DNA of 64,000 nt, taken from Phytoseiulus persimilis. Its lineage: Eukaryota; Arthropoda; Arachnida; Mesostigmata; Phytoseiidae. The notes beneath the pieces are model-generated. The model saw nothing but the letters and a program-made list of their open reading frames with translations. It searched no databases and had not been told where the DNA came from. Both the position numbers and the translations under genes were made by a program. Numbering within the stretch: the first letter of the stretch is position 1; every line of letters begins with the position of its first letter. Shown piece after piece: positions 11,739 to 24,491 of the stretch. The stretch is from contig CM075104.1 in assembly GCA_037576195.1 (NCBI GenBank), positions 10,556,211 to 10,620,210 on the forward strand, read 5' to 3'.

Positions 11739-14700
11739 GACAACGTTCTGGTTTGTTGTTCGCGCGTCGAGCAAGGAGCCGCTGTCGGAGATATCATAGA
11801 TGTGGGGGGGACGCGCGCAGTCTCAATATTGCTCGAGTCGACAGGAGGAGACGCGCAGAGTTATCGAAGTGACTCTATCACAACAGCGTTCAGAGACTAT
11901 GGTCGAGATTCTGACTCGTGTTCGCTGAAGATTCTGCTCAGAATGAAACCCTTCTTGAGTGATTCCGTCGTTAAGGATCGTTTGTGAGCAAAATGCCAAA
12001 AGTCTCCAGGCGGACAACCCGGTTGTTCGGCTGCCGCTTGCCGCGAAACGCGTCTTGCTTTCTCTCTGAACAGCAACAAATGTCGCTCGATCTGAAAGCA
12101 GACTATCAACCGCTGTTGGCTTTCGATCGATGTATCTGTTCAGATTGGGTGCAGGAAACGCTATAGAGTCACCCTGTATTTCTGTCGATTCCTTCATCGA
12201 TTCGCTTGGTTCGGCGGCGAGTTATCACGAGCGTGATATCGCTCATTTAAAGAGGGCAGCGCCGTATTCCCGTTTCAATTGAGGAGCGATTACTCGATGG
12301 GAAAGAAAAATTATACGTTTCAAATCATGGGCCCGCACCGACGCAGTCGAAGGGAAACTTTGTGAAAGTCGAGCAGTCGTGTGTTTGGTTAATTGTCCGG
12401 CTCCGTTTCGCAGATAGTTAGCCCAGCACGGTGAAGATGTGTTATATAGGGGCAATCACGAGTGTTGTTACGCGATCGTGGATGAGTAGAACTGGATTCC
12501 CCAGATCGATAACAGAGACGAACGGAAAAGCTGTCTAATAGTGAGTGGCATCGATTGCGATGCATTAAGCATGGGTCCGTGATTCTGAAACTTGCCGTCT
12601 GCTTTTACTTCACGGTTGGAGGAGGAAAGAACAACGCGCAGCTATCGGGGATCCAGCTGGACGTCCGGATGGGCCAAATGCGGTACTTCTAGGCCGCATG
12701 CGGGGGAAAACATAAAAATTGGCACAAATCAGCTATGTTTTGGAGAGCATTGCAGAATCATCGATGGTCAGTGCGATGTTGATCCGAAACCGGCGCATAG
12801 CTGCAGCAGTCAACTTTATCCAATGGTCTTTCGTTCAGGGCACGACTTCTGAAAGCAGTTCATCTGCCCTATCAGCCGTGGCACACGAGCAAGGACGTTC
12901 TTGTAGCCAGTGAAACGTTCCGGGTTTGAAACTTTCGCGCGCGCACACCATCGACCGAAACATCCGAATCGTGTTGATGCTCGAGAATGAAACCTTGTTC
13001 ATCGACAGACCACTGCTCTCAACCAGATCGATTGCAGTGCTGCCGGACTGAAACACTCTCCACAGGGTGTATGTGAAACTCGAACGTGTAGAAGAGGTCG
13101 TTATTAGCCAGTGCGTTGAATTGTTGCGCAAATCTGAATCGCTCCGCTCCGCTGGACATGACCTCCCCGCAGCAGTGTTTATTATACGTTACCTATACCC
13201 GGATACCCAGACTGTTGTGTCTGGGAGCAGTCTTCTGACGATTTTTGTTACAGCGAGCGCTTGCATTGGCTGCTGTTGCTCTTTTCGAAACCGTGGCTGG
13301 TCCGCGCTGGCTACAATGTGTGCGAAATCACTTCGCTCTTCTTTCGTTGCTCCGCTCTGCCTCTGATTTCTGCCGCGCTTTTGTGCGAACCGCGCAGCTT
13401 ATCGGGCCGACGCGTTGAAACAGCGCTTTATGAGCGATTGAACCACATGACAACCACATAAAAATGAGGGGAAATGTTCTAACTTTCTACGGCTCGTCCT
13501 CCTGGTTCTTGTGTTGGCTGTGGCGGTCACTGTCACGTCTTCGAACAGTTCGTATGTAATCTAGAACGTCCCACGTCGTCGACTTACGAGCCGAGAGCGA
13601 GTAATGACCGAATTTTCATAGCCCGAATGTGTCCACGCGGAACATTGGAGCTTCTCTTCGTGGCATCTCCCTGTAACGACATCAGAACTTCGACAAAGCA
13701 GCCCATGTGGCACAACTAAAACCATATGCCATCGCATGTCGCACTGTGAAAGCTCCCATTCTGGGAAGAGTATTTCGCCGTCGCGTTGCGAGCTCATCGC
13801 CTGTCCTTAGTCTATCGGTGATTTTCCCCGAATGTCCGGAGACAGAATGGCGAAACTCTCCACTCAGTCGGAATAGATCCAGATTTACGTCTGCGAGCTG
13901 AGTTGTCGTAGCTCTAGATCTCACAGCTGGGAGCTCCCCGTATGTTTCCAGTCTTAGTGGGAGAGGGTTAAGCCTGATCATGGATAAATCTTACAGTGGC
14001 CAGTGGTGTGCAAGGAATTGGCGTCTAGGGTATTATCGACGTAGACTCTGAGCAAATGATAGCGTTCTCCCCAGCGGGGAGTTCGAGAAAATTCTTCGGC
14101 CGTTCAATTTAGTGGCTGGCGGAGTCACTCCCGTGCCAACGACTCTCGGCGGCCGAAATGGATCGAAGAATTTTAGCTTAATTTCGAGCGCTCGCCGTCC
14201 GTGTTGGAGTGAGAGGAGTGATTGATTTAACACCTTGACTCGCTAGCCGAAGAGTCGGCCGAAAGCAATGCGTTATCGCCGTACGGACATACACGGTTTC
14301 GGGCTTTAAAACTACCGACGCGACGTGGATTTGAACTTGCTTATCTTCTAACCGCCGGCGTTAATGACAAGCAGGATCAATCCGTGATCCACATCGCACC
14401 AAGTCCGTTGTTAGCTCACGACCGATTCGTACCCGACGTTCGGAGTTTTCAACGGCGAAGCGCGAATGCGGACTTCCTTACCGATCTTTCAGTCACCAGA
14501 CGCTCACGTTAAGGACTCGGAAACCACCTTGGTCGTCTCGTGGAAAATGGTCCGAAAGCACTCGACCCGTAGCCCGCGTATCCACTCCCAAAATATCCCT
14601 CGGCGTCAGTATCTGAGTTCGCCCCGCTTAGACAGGCCTGAGGTGCTTTCGGCCGCAAGGTCCTAGCATCAGAAAATCTTTTCAGCGTCGCGAACAACAT

Positions 14701-16895
14701 CAATTTCCCACTTGAAGAAAACAAACGAATCGCCTTGACAGAATTAAGCTCTTGGGCCATGGCTCATTTCGGACGGAACATTCTATAGTTTGTCTAGCTT
14801 CTCCGATCGCTCGTTCATTTCTCCGCTCGTTCTTTCGTTGAAGGCTCTTCGGCTAGATGGTAAACGCTGCTACCAGACGTCTGCCCCACCAGCCATTTCG
14901 CACCGAGTCAATGAACTTTGCGGAGGGCCAGACAGCGTTATCTAGAACAGTCGCTCCGTGTGAGAAACCCACTGCTGTTGCCATTTCGTCGTTGTGTTTG
15001 CTCCAAGCCAAGCACACGTTCCTGGTGCGCTATCGAGATGAACTCATAGTCAGCCCCGATAGTTAGCCACACGATGCTTATCAGACGATCGGGGCAAGGG
15101 AACACAGGCGGGGCAGGGGAACCATTACGTGCGCGCATAACTAGTCAAAGACCGTCAGCTTCAACGGCAGTGATATCGACTATGTCGTCGAGCACTGATC
15201 GAGCTGTCGGTAGTCAATCTGGGACATTGCGACCCCCGGGAATCGCTTCGGATTCGGAAGGGGCACGAGACGATGTTCTCGGAGCAAACACTCAACTGAC
15301 TCCGTATTCCGTTTCAACACAAACCTACCTACTCGTGGCTTTCGATCATGCAGCCCAGAAATCTCCCGCAATACTGTCCGCGTAACGCCAGCTCTCCATA
15401 CACGGCCTGGAGTCGGGACCTCGTTGCCAGCGCAACATCCGGAGTTTGAAGATGCAGCTCGACTCAAAATCTTTTCCCTTGATCAGCGATTCCCCGCAAC
15501 TTGACTCGTATCGCCGAATCTGTCCCTGTGTGATGTTTCGGATGTTCGCGCGAAAAGACGATTTATTCGTGAGAACCACCAATGTACGGAGAAGAAACCA
15601 TAACTGGCTGCAACATCTCCGAGCTGTGATGATTGTTTCCGTGTTGAATTCCTTTACGACGAACTCTGTCCGCAAGCAGGAACTATGAGCATCAGATTCT
15701 GAGCTTGAATCGTGATATTGAGGAGTGATTTCACACTGAACTCGATCCGCTCGCCCGAAGACCCCGTTGTGCCGCGGAAACTGTGATTCGCGTTTGAGCC
15801 AGCCTCTCCCTCCATGATTCGATTGCACAACTGGGCGATAGCTCTCAGACTGAACGAGATACCGAACAGGCACGGAAATACAAGTCTAGAACGGTCCTGA
15901 AGCTCCCCAGCTTTGCCTGTAAGGGGGGGGGGAGGGAGGGAAGAAACAGAGTTGGAACAAAACGGTCACGGAGGAACACATCGTCTGCCGAGGCGTTTCG
16001 AAGATGCGAGAGGCGACTTTGAGAATTCCACCGTTCCTCAGCACGGTTCTACGCGATATGCAAGGACAAATCGCAGTTAAGGGAACACCTCAATCAATTC
16101 CCGCTCTACGACATTCTCCCACGCCTCCGCATCCATCGATTTTGTTTTCAGCTCGGAGAATATATCTCTCCCTGCGCTGGAAAAATGTTCTTTTCAGAAA
16201 GTCCGAGCAGATATATCTCCTGTGTCTATTCAGATTGTCGATAAGTACTCAGCTGTGTGAAGGAGGAAACAGAGCCGGATCGAGTTATCTACGAATCATC
16301 ACCGACTCCGAAAAGAATAAGTATCGCCAAGGATCTCGAACTACCGCCCACCGTAGTATGTCACGGATCTATGTGGGATATGGCAGATTGGGGTCGTCAA
16401 ATCTTCTAGTTGTCGATCGATTTCGTCAGTATCACATGAGAAGGAAAGTGATTTCCCCGTTATCAGAGACAAGACGATGAGCTTGCTTAACATTTCATTT
16501 GGTGTCTGAGTAAAATACCAGCACATAGATGGCCTTTGGGAACGATGGAATCTGGCGGCGAAGTTCGTCATTTCCAAGCCAATGGCAAGTCCGACCAACA
16601 GTCGTTTCGAACGCGCCACTGTTTCCATCACCTTCAGCGATTCTACGGCGCCACTTCACCATAGCTCCAGCTCCGGAGCTGGATACTAAAGATACTACTA
16701 CTATATACCGATTCAGCTGGCCCCGACAGCTTGTTGTGGGGCTCCAGCCGCAGCGTTCGCTGCCGCTGCTTACCCTCACCGCGTCTCAAACACACACTTC
16801 AGCGCGGGAGTATTGCATTTAAAGCCCATGGCACTTTGTGAGCCGTTTGCATAGTCCCCTGCGCGAAGCCGGACTCGTAAGGATTCGGACGCGAC
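11739..16895. other. Intergenic stretch, no gene recognised
   Basis: There is no recognisable protein domain here. The longest open frame, 15346-15873 minus (175 codons), is basic, lacks clear membrane segments and matches no family I know. The frame at 16004-16480 plus is similar in quality. A G-rich run lies at 15921-15938. A short minus-strand frame at 13019-13159 (starts MSSGAERFRFAQQFN) looks more protein-like than its surroundings but has no confirmed partner exon. The 78-bp palindrome at 14320-14397 is listed separately. Confidence 0.5.
14320..14397. repeat. 78-bp imperfect palindrome (cruciform or hairpin)
   Basis: The outer 11-base arms are GCGACGTGGAT at the left and ATCCACATCGC at the right, with one G-T type mismatch. 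Inside them TGCTTATC pairs with GACAAGCA, and the centre TAACCGCCGGCGTTA is itself nearly self-complementary. The minus strand contains GTTCAAATC, which fits the polymerase III B box, but the arm around it does not fold as a T-arm. A functional tRNA is therefore unlikely. It could be a tRNA-derived repeat, a foldback remnant or a structured RNA. Confidence 0.45.
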
Positions 16896-17820
16896 ATGGC
16901 TTCGTTGGTCGATTTCAAACAAGCGTTTATGACAGACTCGACCCTCGAACGAGGACTGGCCCCTCGTCGGCTCTATTTATTTCCGGTGGTGATCTGTGGT
17001 GGCTATCTTCTGCTCGTGTACCAAGTGTTGCCCGATTCATGAAGGACCGTGAAGCCTATGACCTGCGTTGGTTGATCCGATTCCATAACTTGTTCATGAT
17101 CGTGGCGAACTCTTCTTCGCAGTAGAGTTCCTGAACAACTCTTACCTCGCGGGATACAGTTACTTTGTCAAGGAATGACGTATGCGACGGACAAGCACAG
17201 TCTCCGGATCGTCGAACTCGCCTGGTGGTATCTTCTGGTGCGTGCGATCCGATTTTCTGGATACGATATTCTTCCTCCTTAGGAAGAAAAACGACCACGT
17301 GACTTTCCAACATGTGTCGCATCACTTCTGCTGCATATTCGGCGGTCACATTTGGCTCTCCCTCGGGATGGACGGCCAGACCTTGCTCGGACTGTGCGTC
17401 AATGCTTCGATCCACGTCGTCATGTACACCTACTACCTGCTCGCATCGTTCGGCCCTCACTTCAAGCCGTACCTCTGGTGGAAGCCCTACCTGACAAAAG
17501 CTCAGATCTACCAACACTTCCTCGTGATCGCTCACGGCATCGTCCCTCTGTTCTACGAATGCGGGTATCCGAAGTTCTTCATCTACTTCGCCCTCCCTCA
17601 AGGCCTGTTGGGTTTAGCTTTGTTCCTAAATTTCTATGCACTGGCCTACCAGGGACCGAAAACATTCAGCGATGTGTTTTCCGGAGCTCCGTGTGCTCTG
17701 AGCACCGATGACGATCCATTGAAATTCCTTAAAATGCAAAACGCTCTCGATGAAGAAAAAGAGCGACAGCAGCTGGCGACTCTGGACAATTGCGACAAGC
17801 AATTGAAAAAAGTCCTGTAA
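16896..17820 (+). pseudogene. ELO/ELOVL fatty-acid elongase, disrupted 5' part
   Basis: ELO enzymes condense malonyl-CoA with long-chain acyl-CoA in the endoplasmic reticulum membrane. The frame from ATG 16896 starts MASLVDFKQAF and runs to LLLVYQVLPDS. The family continuation is then found in other frames: RFMKDREAYDLRWLIRFHNL near 17034-17095, FFAVEFLNNSYLAGYSYF near 17110-17170, and LRIVELAWWYLLVR near 17200-17245. From SDFLDTIFFLLRKK (about 17249) the frame stays open to the stop at 17818-17820. That part contains the catalytic histidine box HVSHH, the segment HVVMYTYYLLASFGP and a lysine-rich tail. At least four frame changes lie within about 220 bp and no plausible introns explain them. 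The locus is intronless, which suggests a retrocopy. Clustered assembly indels remain an alternative, because the last 190 codons are clean. Confidence 0.75.
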
Positions 17821-20800
17821 TCGTCTTAGTTTTAGATATTTCCCTCAAACTCTCGCTGCTCTGTTGATAGGTAGCCGAACGAAAAGATGAACAATCCAGC
17901 GAACGGATCTATGATCCCATTAGTCACTTCGAGATCTTCTATGCTGCGCGTTTCTGTCCCAGAGTTCTGTGTTGTCTGTAACGCGTCTGGTTCTCGCGGG
18001 AAACGCCAGCTCCAATTAGGTTATGAGTACTAGATAGTGACATCTTTTGTACAGTAATTTTCCGATCCCAATCCTCGTGCCTCCGTCGAACGACCGTTGA
18101 ATAAATGAAATTCAAGAAACCGATATCGAAAGTCATCTTCTCAGGGGCAACACGGATCAGGTTCACCACGATGCGCTCACGCAGATCGATCTGAGCTGGC
18201 CTAGCCAGACGGGATCGTGGCTCTTCCCACAATTCTTTATCAGTGCATTGGGCTACAGTACAGATATTTTGATATTTTGTTGCCCGACACCCCCTCAGGA
18301 GGATGTCCTGGCTGGGCGCCCGCTCTCAACGAGGAGAAGAATATGGCGAGAGCTCGACTTCAGGAGGTTCCATCGAGTTCAACTGAGCGGATTGGACATC
18401 CAGGTCCTCGGGAGGGACATCTCAGGATCGATGCTCTCCCTCAGGCCCTTGGTCAAAGGCTGCGGAGGTCTACCTGAGGAGTTTTTCCGCGAAACCATTG
18501 CATCCGGGGTCTCCGTTCGTGCTAGACGGATCACAGAAAAGAATATGAGAAAGCTTGTCATCTTACCAATCAATTCCGTTCCCACGGGACTCTACTGAGC
18601 GTGAAACTATTGAACGCTGTAGCGAATGTCATTAACGATGTTCGACATCGCAGTGTGGAAGAGTATGTTTAGCATTGGACAATACGTCACAACCTGAACG
18701 ACGGAACATCCTCACCCTTTGGCAGTATGAGTGAGATATCAGTTTGACGACAACCTATCAGGATCGAGTCCTGGAATTGCTTTTCGTTCTCGAATTGAAT
18801 CGACAAACTCTCCGGAGACGAAGCCCGCGCAATACCTCGCGAATCGCTGGAGAAGGCAGGAGTAAAATGGGCTCATTCTCAACGAAGTTCGACAACTGGG
18901 GTGAAGTTTCGGCTGACTAATTGTGAGTTTTGCATCTTCACAGCCGTCGTGATTGTGTGTTCAGAGTGTTGCTTCCCTTAGGCCCAGGCGGAAGAACGAG
19001 GGAGGGAAGATTCGAAATCCAAGCCGTAAATCTCAAATGACCCGCTTTCTTGATTTTCAGTGCGGGCTCAGCGCAAGATCTGTTGGCTACCGAGTCGTGG
19101 ATTCGTGGCTGTCCCTGGCATGTTTTTGAACTCTGGCCTTGAGCCGATCGAAGGAAAAATCAAGATAATTTATCAAAGCAGCTAGCTACGCCGGCGTAGA
19201 GCAGCTAATGACCGCTCGGAGTCCCTCAAATGCTCAACATTTATCCGATTGGAACACATAGTGATGTTCTACCTCCGAAACTACGTGCAAAATCGAAGCG
19301 GAAGAGAGGCCCGTGTTCTTCGATAACGATTCTTGATTGTTCGTGATTCGCAGATAGTTTCTGTGCACTTTCCATGGTTACTTCGTTTCGATATACGTCC
19401 GTGTTGTATCGTGTTGTTTTTTTCCGCATGAAGGGAGCACTAATGTAAAGCTTTCATTTCTGATGAAAAAAATAAAAATGCGCACACGCGGAGCCACCTG
19501 ACTTCGTTGGTCGGAGCTGGTGGCTTTCAATGTTCGAATCGGTTCGCTTTCGAAACCGCTTCTGTCCATACATTCGCAAGATCGCATAGTGTTACATCGA
19601 ACGCATGGCGCATGCATTCGCGAGTTTCGATTCGCGATCGCCGGAACGGTTCAAGTAGAATATGAGTTTCGCGTCCGGGGAGACAAAGGTGCGATAGGGC
19701 TTTGATGCTGGGATCACCAGACGGGGCCAACGAAACGCAAGTCAGACAAAATAAGTCGATTTGTTGCTGTGCTTTGGCACCACCATTCAGACAAACGACG
19801 CGACATTTCGACTATCTGAGCTCGAACTTCATCCCATGCTGCCCCCAGCTTTCGAGGCGGAGAGGCTCGGACGTCGCGAGCAAACTCTGCCACTTGCCAA
19901 GGGTTGACTCTACTTTTTCTCCGCCTGGGAGATCACCTTCTCATTCTCAGTAGCTCTTGCGGAATGCCGTAACGCTAAACACACCGCTGTGTTGCTTTTC
20001 GAGGCCAGTAAGCGCGAAGGGTCTGTGCAGAAATCCGTTGACCTGCTCCGTAGACCTTCGCGATCATCTGCGCTCCCGGCTTCGGTCAATCCTCGAGACA
20101 CTTGTCGGACAAAGCCGTCTCTGGTTAGTGAAGGAATCGCTTCGGCCGTCTTGTGTCCGGAGATAAATGAAGCAGAGAACCGATGGCTGCCCCGATGGAG
20201 CTGGACACGAAACGGTCATTCCTAGACACTGAGCGCTCTAGCATCTTGACCACTAGCTTCCCTCTATGTGAGCAGAAGCTGATTGATTGAAAGCTCCCTT
20301 CGAAAGCAAGTCAAGGAAGATTGCTCGGATTTCTCTCAAGGCGCTGGACATTCCATTCATCGGAGGATCTCCGCGTTGCCAAGGACGGCAACCGACCGCA
20401 TCGGTGAGGAACGGCGCTCATTCTCAGTGATCAGAGCCTGGAACTCACTTACTACCTCACTGTCTCGTTCAGTGTATCCATGAGGTATGTTCCGAGGCTC
20501 ACTGAACCGGATTCGTGGTGGCGTTCGTTGCTTGTTCAAGCTCTAAGAACGCAGTTTTCGTGGCGGAAACATTCACGATAGGATTCTGCGAAGACCCCGT
20601 CGAGATTCTGATTGATTCTGTTTGTAAGAAGCAAACCAACAACAGCGTTCCATCGCCTCTCTTCCGCTCCAGCCAAGTGGAGAAGGATCTCTGAATTGTT
20701 CAGGTGTATTCGCTCGGGCTTATTAGGAAGACCGATCTGTTCCGATCAAGGACAGACATTCTCTGATGCGGAATCTGTGTTCACACACGGTGACTGATGC

Positions 20801-23800
20801 TCGAGCTTGTTGAAACAGAATCGAAATGTAGGAGAGGCAAAGCGAGCTCAAGGCCCATGGCATACCTCCCGAAGGCTTCTGTCGAAGAAGTTGATAGCGC
20901 GCGATACTCGAGATGCCAGAATCATGCTTGCAACAAAATTGAGATTAGAATCTCGTGATATCGGCGTCAACATCAGACCTCGCGGGCATATCGTTGAATA
21001 TATAGGTTCGTGTCTCCCTCCAGATGTTTTGGATGCACAGCGTGATCATTGGAACGAAAACGACACCTTCGACCGCGCCATCGATTCAGCGTCAACGGCG
21101 ATATGATATTTTGTTTGGTAATTGAAGAATGATTTCCTCCTATCTGAGAGTGATGATCGACGCTCATGATAGTTCGAGAAGAGCCCCATTCCGATGCGTA
21201 CGAGTGGCGTGGAGCTTAGAGGGTCGGGACTTGATCGAAAACATTACGGGGTTTCCGGAATGTTCCGGACTCATGGAATGCTGGCATGCTTCATGATACA
21301 GTGCAAGCCGATTGCGAGCCGCTTAATGGGCCACTCGCTTCATCAGCCAACCCGCTTAGTCGGTCGGAACAGCCTGGTCCAAAAAAACCAATACCACCCA
21401 ATGTTATTCTGATCCAACTTATAGGCCAGAAATCTCGTCGATCGGGTCGTGCGGGACTGATGTGATCGAAGTTTCCTGCTCACAACGATAGCCAGGACCA
21501 CCTGAACACAATTTCCAGACGGAGTGGTGACGAAAAGGGATGAAGGGGAGTAGAGAACCGAAAAATATAGAAGCCGCTGAAAGCTCGATTTTCCTGCACA
21601 TCCACTCCCGGGAGTTGAAATTTCGTCGGAGATAAAGTGCTTGCTAGACAACAGAACAATACGCGTATCCTTGACCCAACTGAACCAATGTTTCCACCGA
21701 TGGAATCGAGCTAATTGGTATGGGATAAGAGGCGCGGATAATCGGCCGACCCGCCTTATCGACAGGCGCGGAGGGGCGGGATCTGCGGTCAAGCGAGTTG
21801 CATCTTTTCCTCTTTCATCCCACAGTTGTTAGACATAAATCCTCCACGTAGATCGTTTCCGAAGAAGATTGTACTGAGCTCCTGAGCCATATTGCCGACT
21901 CTGGTTGGAGCCTCGCCTGGAATAATCAATCACTCTACAATCGGATTCTCGAGAAATCGGAGTCACAGATTGTGACGTTTCGACTGAAAGTAGTTCGGAA
22001 TTTGACTGTGAATTGCGGCTCCCACGCCCTCGCGAGCAGCGGAGGGGCAGTCGCCTGATCATACGGCCGCTTTGGGAAAATGTCCTGTTCTCTGAGATCG
22101 ATCCATCACAGTCGAACACAATGGGCCTTGTGAACATTGTGTCTAGGCCAAACTGAGGGAAGTTGAGCCATGAACGTCAGGAGCGTTGAGGCCAGAAGAA
22201 ATATGTCGCTCTAGCCGGCGACCTCTGAGACAGCCATGTACGATCCGATCTCAATGAACAGCATTGACATTTCCCAACCAGTATCTGTTTCATTCTGCGC
22301 TCAATACATCGGCACAAATATCCAACTGGGTTGTCGATCTTTACTGCTATCATGTTGTTCTTCGTGTCTGCTGGTTGCCAAACGTTGACCGCATCGTGGC
22401 CGAATTCCGTGACTTGAAGTTTTATTGCACTTTCGCAAGGTCTCGGAAAGAATTGATCACAGTTTTCGTTGGGATGATTTGGTCTCCACGTCTTCAAGCG
22501 GATGATTCCCGCGGAATTCGGCTATTACTTGGGCTCATTGAGAGCGCTCTGACGCTTCGTATCTCTAGATCAGCTATGTGTTTCGATGAAATATAGAGTG
22601 TTCAGCATAAGTCGGTAATTTTCTTACCCTCACTTCTTTTGCTCATAGCTCAGTGCAGCCTCGGGAAATGCCTCTCCTTCTTCTTTTTGATTCCTTTCGG
22701 AGAAAAAGCCCGTGAGACGTCATAATGGACCCATCCAGTTTCTTTCGATTTTATTGGATGCGGCAAAGGATTCCCCATATTCTCTGAAGACATTCCCGAC
22801 TTAGTTTGACCACCCTGTAAATCCAGGGGAGTCAATAGCAGGAATCGCTACGAAGTTTCAGTCCATTTTTTTGCAATAATGATGTCGGACGATGCGTATT
22901 CAACTCGAATTCTGAGCACCAACATTTTCCAGGCTCAGATCCATAACAGGAGAATTAATCGCACTCTGTCCCTTCATAATTCGAGTCTCATTGTTGGGAA
23001 CTTCAGTTTATTACACATTGTTCGCTGACTTTCCATGCTTGCAGCGAATGCCGCGGGTGTCAATCTTACCAAAATTATTTCCTAAAGGTCCTATCGACGT
23101 GATTCATTGCTGCAACTGCTCTTGATTCCCTGGCTTGCTAACGCTAACTTCGTCTTCCCTCTTCCGCTGACCCTCATAAATAAAACAGGAGTCGTGCTGC
23201 CTTTTTTTCCAGCCTTTCGTTATTGTTTGGAATCGTTGATAATAAACGTTTATGTGATGGAAACGCTCGAAACTCCTTTCCATGATCCTGAGCTCCGATT
23301 GTTCGAATTGGCAGTGGCTCGAGGCAGCGAGCTGATTTCCTCTGACGGAGATCTGAACCCACACATGTAACGATCGATTTGTATCTAGACCTACTATTCA
23401 TTGTAGTCGTCACCTGCTATTATATGCACAAGTCACGGGACGGTAGGTAGGGCTTTGAGCTATCATGTATTCGGGCGTGAACGAGCGTCGCAGAGGTTCC
23501 GAGATTCGGCTTGATATTCATTGACATGCACGAATCTGTTCTAATTACGATCGCTCCGCCACCTGGGGGTGAGGGGACAACGAACTTTTCTCGGCGAGAT
23601 TCGTCCGAGAATCTACTTTGTGCTTCGGGTTGGCTCATAGCAACGCTCTATGGATACATTTATGAGGTATTGAGTAAGAGGAAAGCCTCACAAACAGCGT
23701 CCCTTACGGGAACCGTCCGTCGACCAGGCCACCTTTCCACGGACTTCGGGTTGGATTAAGTTGTGATTTTTACCGCTTCGGAACGATCCACGAACGAGTC

Positions 23801-24491
23801 CCCTCGCGGGGAGGGAAAGACGGTAAATGTTTAGTCTACAGGTGAGCCGCCCACGGTGTAGGGCTATCGAGTTCGACGAAAGTGAATCCTCACTATGGCT
23901 GGATTTCCATTCTATTTCCAATCAAATTCCTAGCCGAGCGAATTCTTGATAATCGATTGCCTCGACGTTACTCGGCGGTCCAAATCCGCTGAGATGGAGA
24001 AGTCGCGTTGGGGCAAAGTACGGCATTCCGACTCTCGAGAGAAAGACAAAATCATCGGCTTGTTGAAGAGAAGAGTCGGAAGAACCACAGAAGGCGGATA
24101 GGCGAGCATCTTTCCCAAGTAACACTCGGCTCGTGAAGTATCAAGCCGAGTCCCGACGATACAACTCTCTGACTGGAAACCTTCAGTCAGTTTATGCAAC
24201 GACTCCATTGATGACACCATGAAATGGCCCTGAACGTTCTCTTGATACCAAGAGCCCCTTGGCCCGGAAGCATTCTTTGTGGCCTGTGCTTACAACTTAC
24301 AACCAGGAAATTCCGCACACGATATTTCACTGCGGGTTTCGCGTCAATGTGCCAAGCTTTCACTGAAGCTCGCAGATTTTCCGGTCTTCATAAACCATCG
24401 TCTATCGCAGCACAATGATGCGAGATAAAACGCCGCTCGGAGTGAGATTCGAAACCAAGGCCGTGAACCGATGCGACCGATCGGTATCGAT
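17821..24491. other. Intergenic stretch with unassigned open frames
   Basis: I recognise no gene here. Frames that look more protein-like than their neighbours are 18251-18598 plus (116 codons, containing RRIWRELDFRRFHRVQLSG), 17939-18232 minus (containing LRERIVVNLIRVAPEK), 22264-22596 plus and 23107-23370 plus. The last two are hydrophobic and could be exons of a membrane receptor, but no splice partner or family motif could be confirmed. The remaining frames look like chance. No repeats with clear ends were seen in this span. Confidence 0.45.

Noticed and set aside
13019-13159. 46-codon minus-strand frame starting MSSGAERFRFAQQFN
   Set aside because: It looks protein-like, but no partner exon or family could be found, so it was not listed as a gene.
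14311-14400. Possible tRNA gene
   Set aside because: The segment is a nested palindrome; the B-box-like site is not in a proper T-arm and no standard D-arm or anticodon arm forms.
15346-15873. 175-codon minus-strand frame considered as a second ionotropic receptor
   Set aside because: It lacks the membrane helices, pore loop and RLNEAG-type motif seen in the true receptor at 0.8-4.5 kb.
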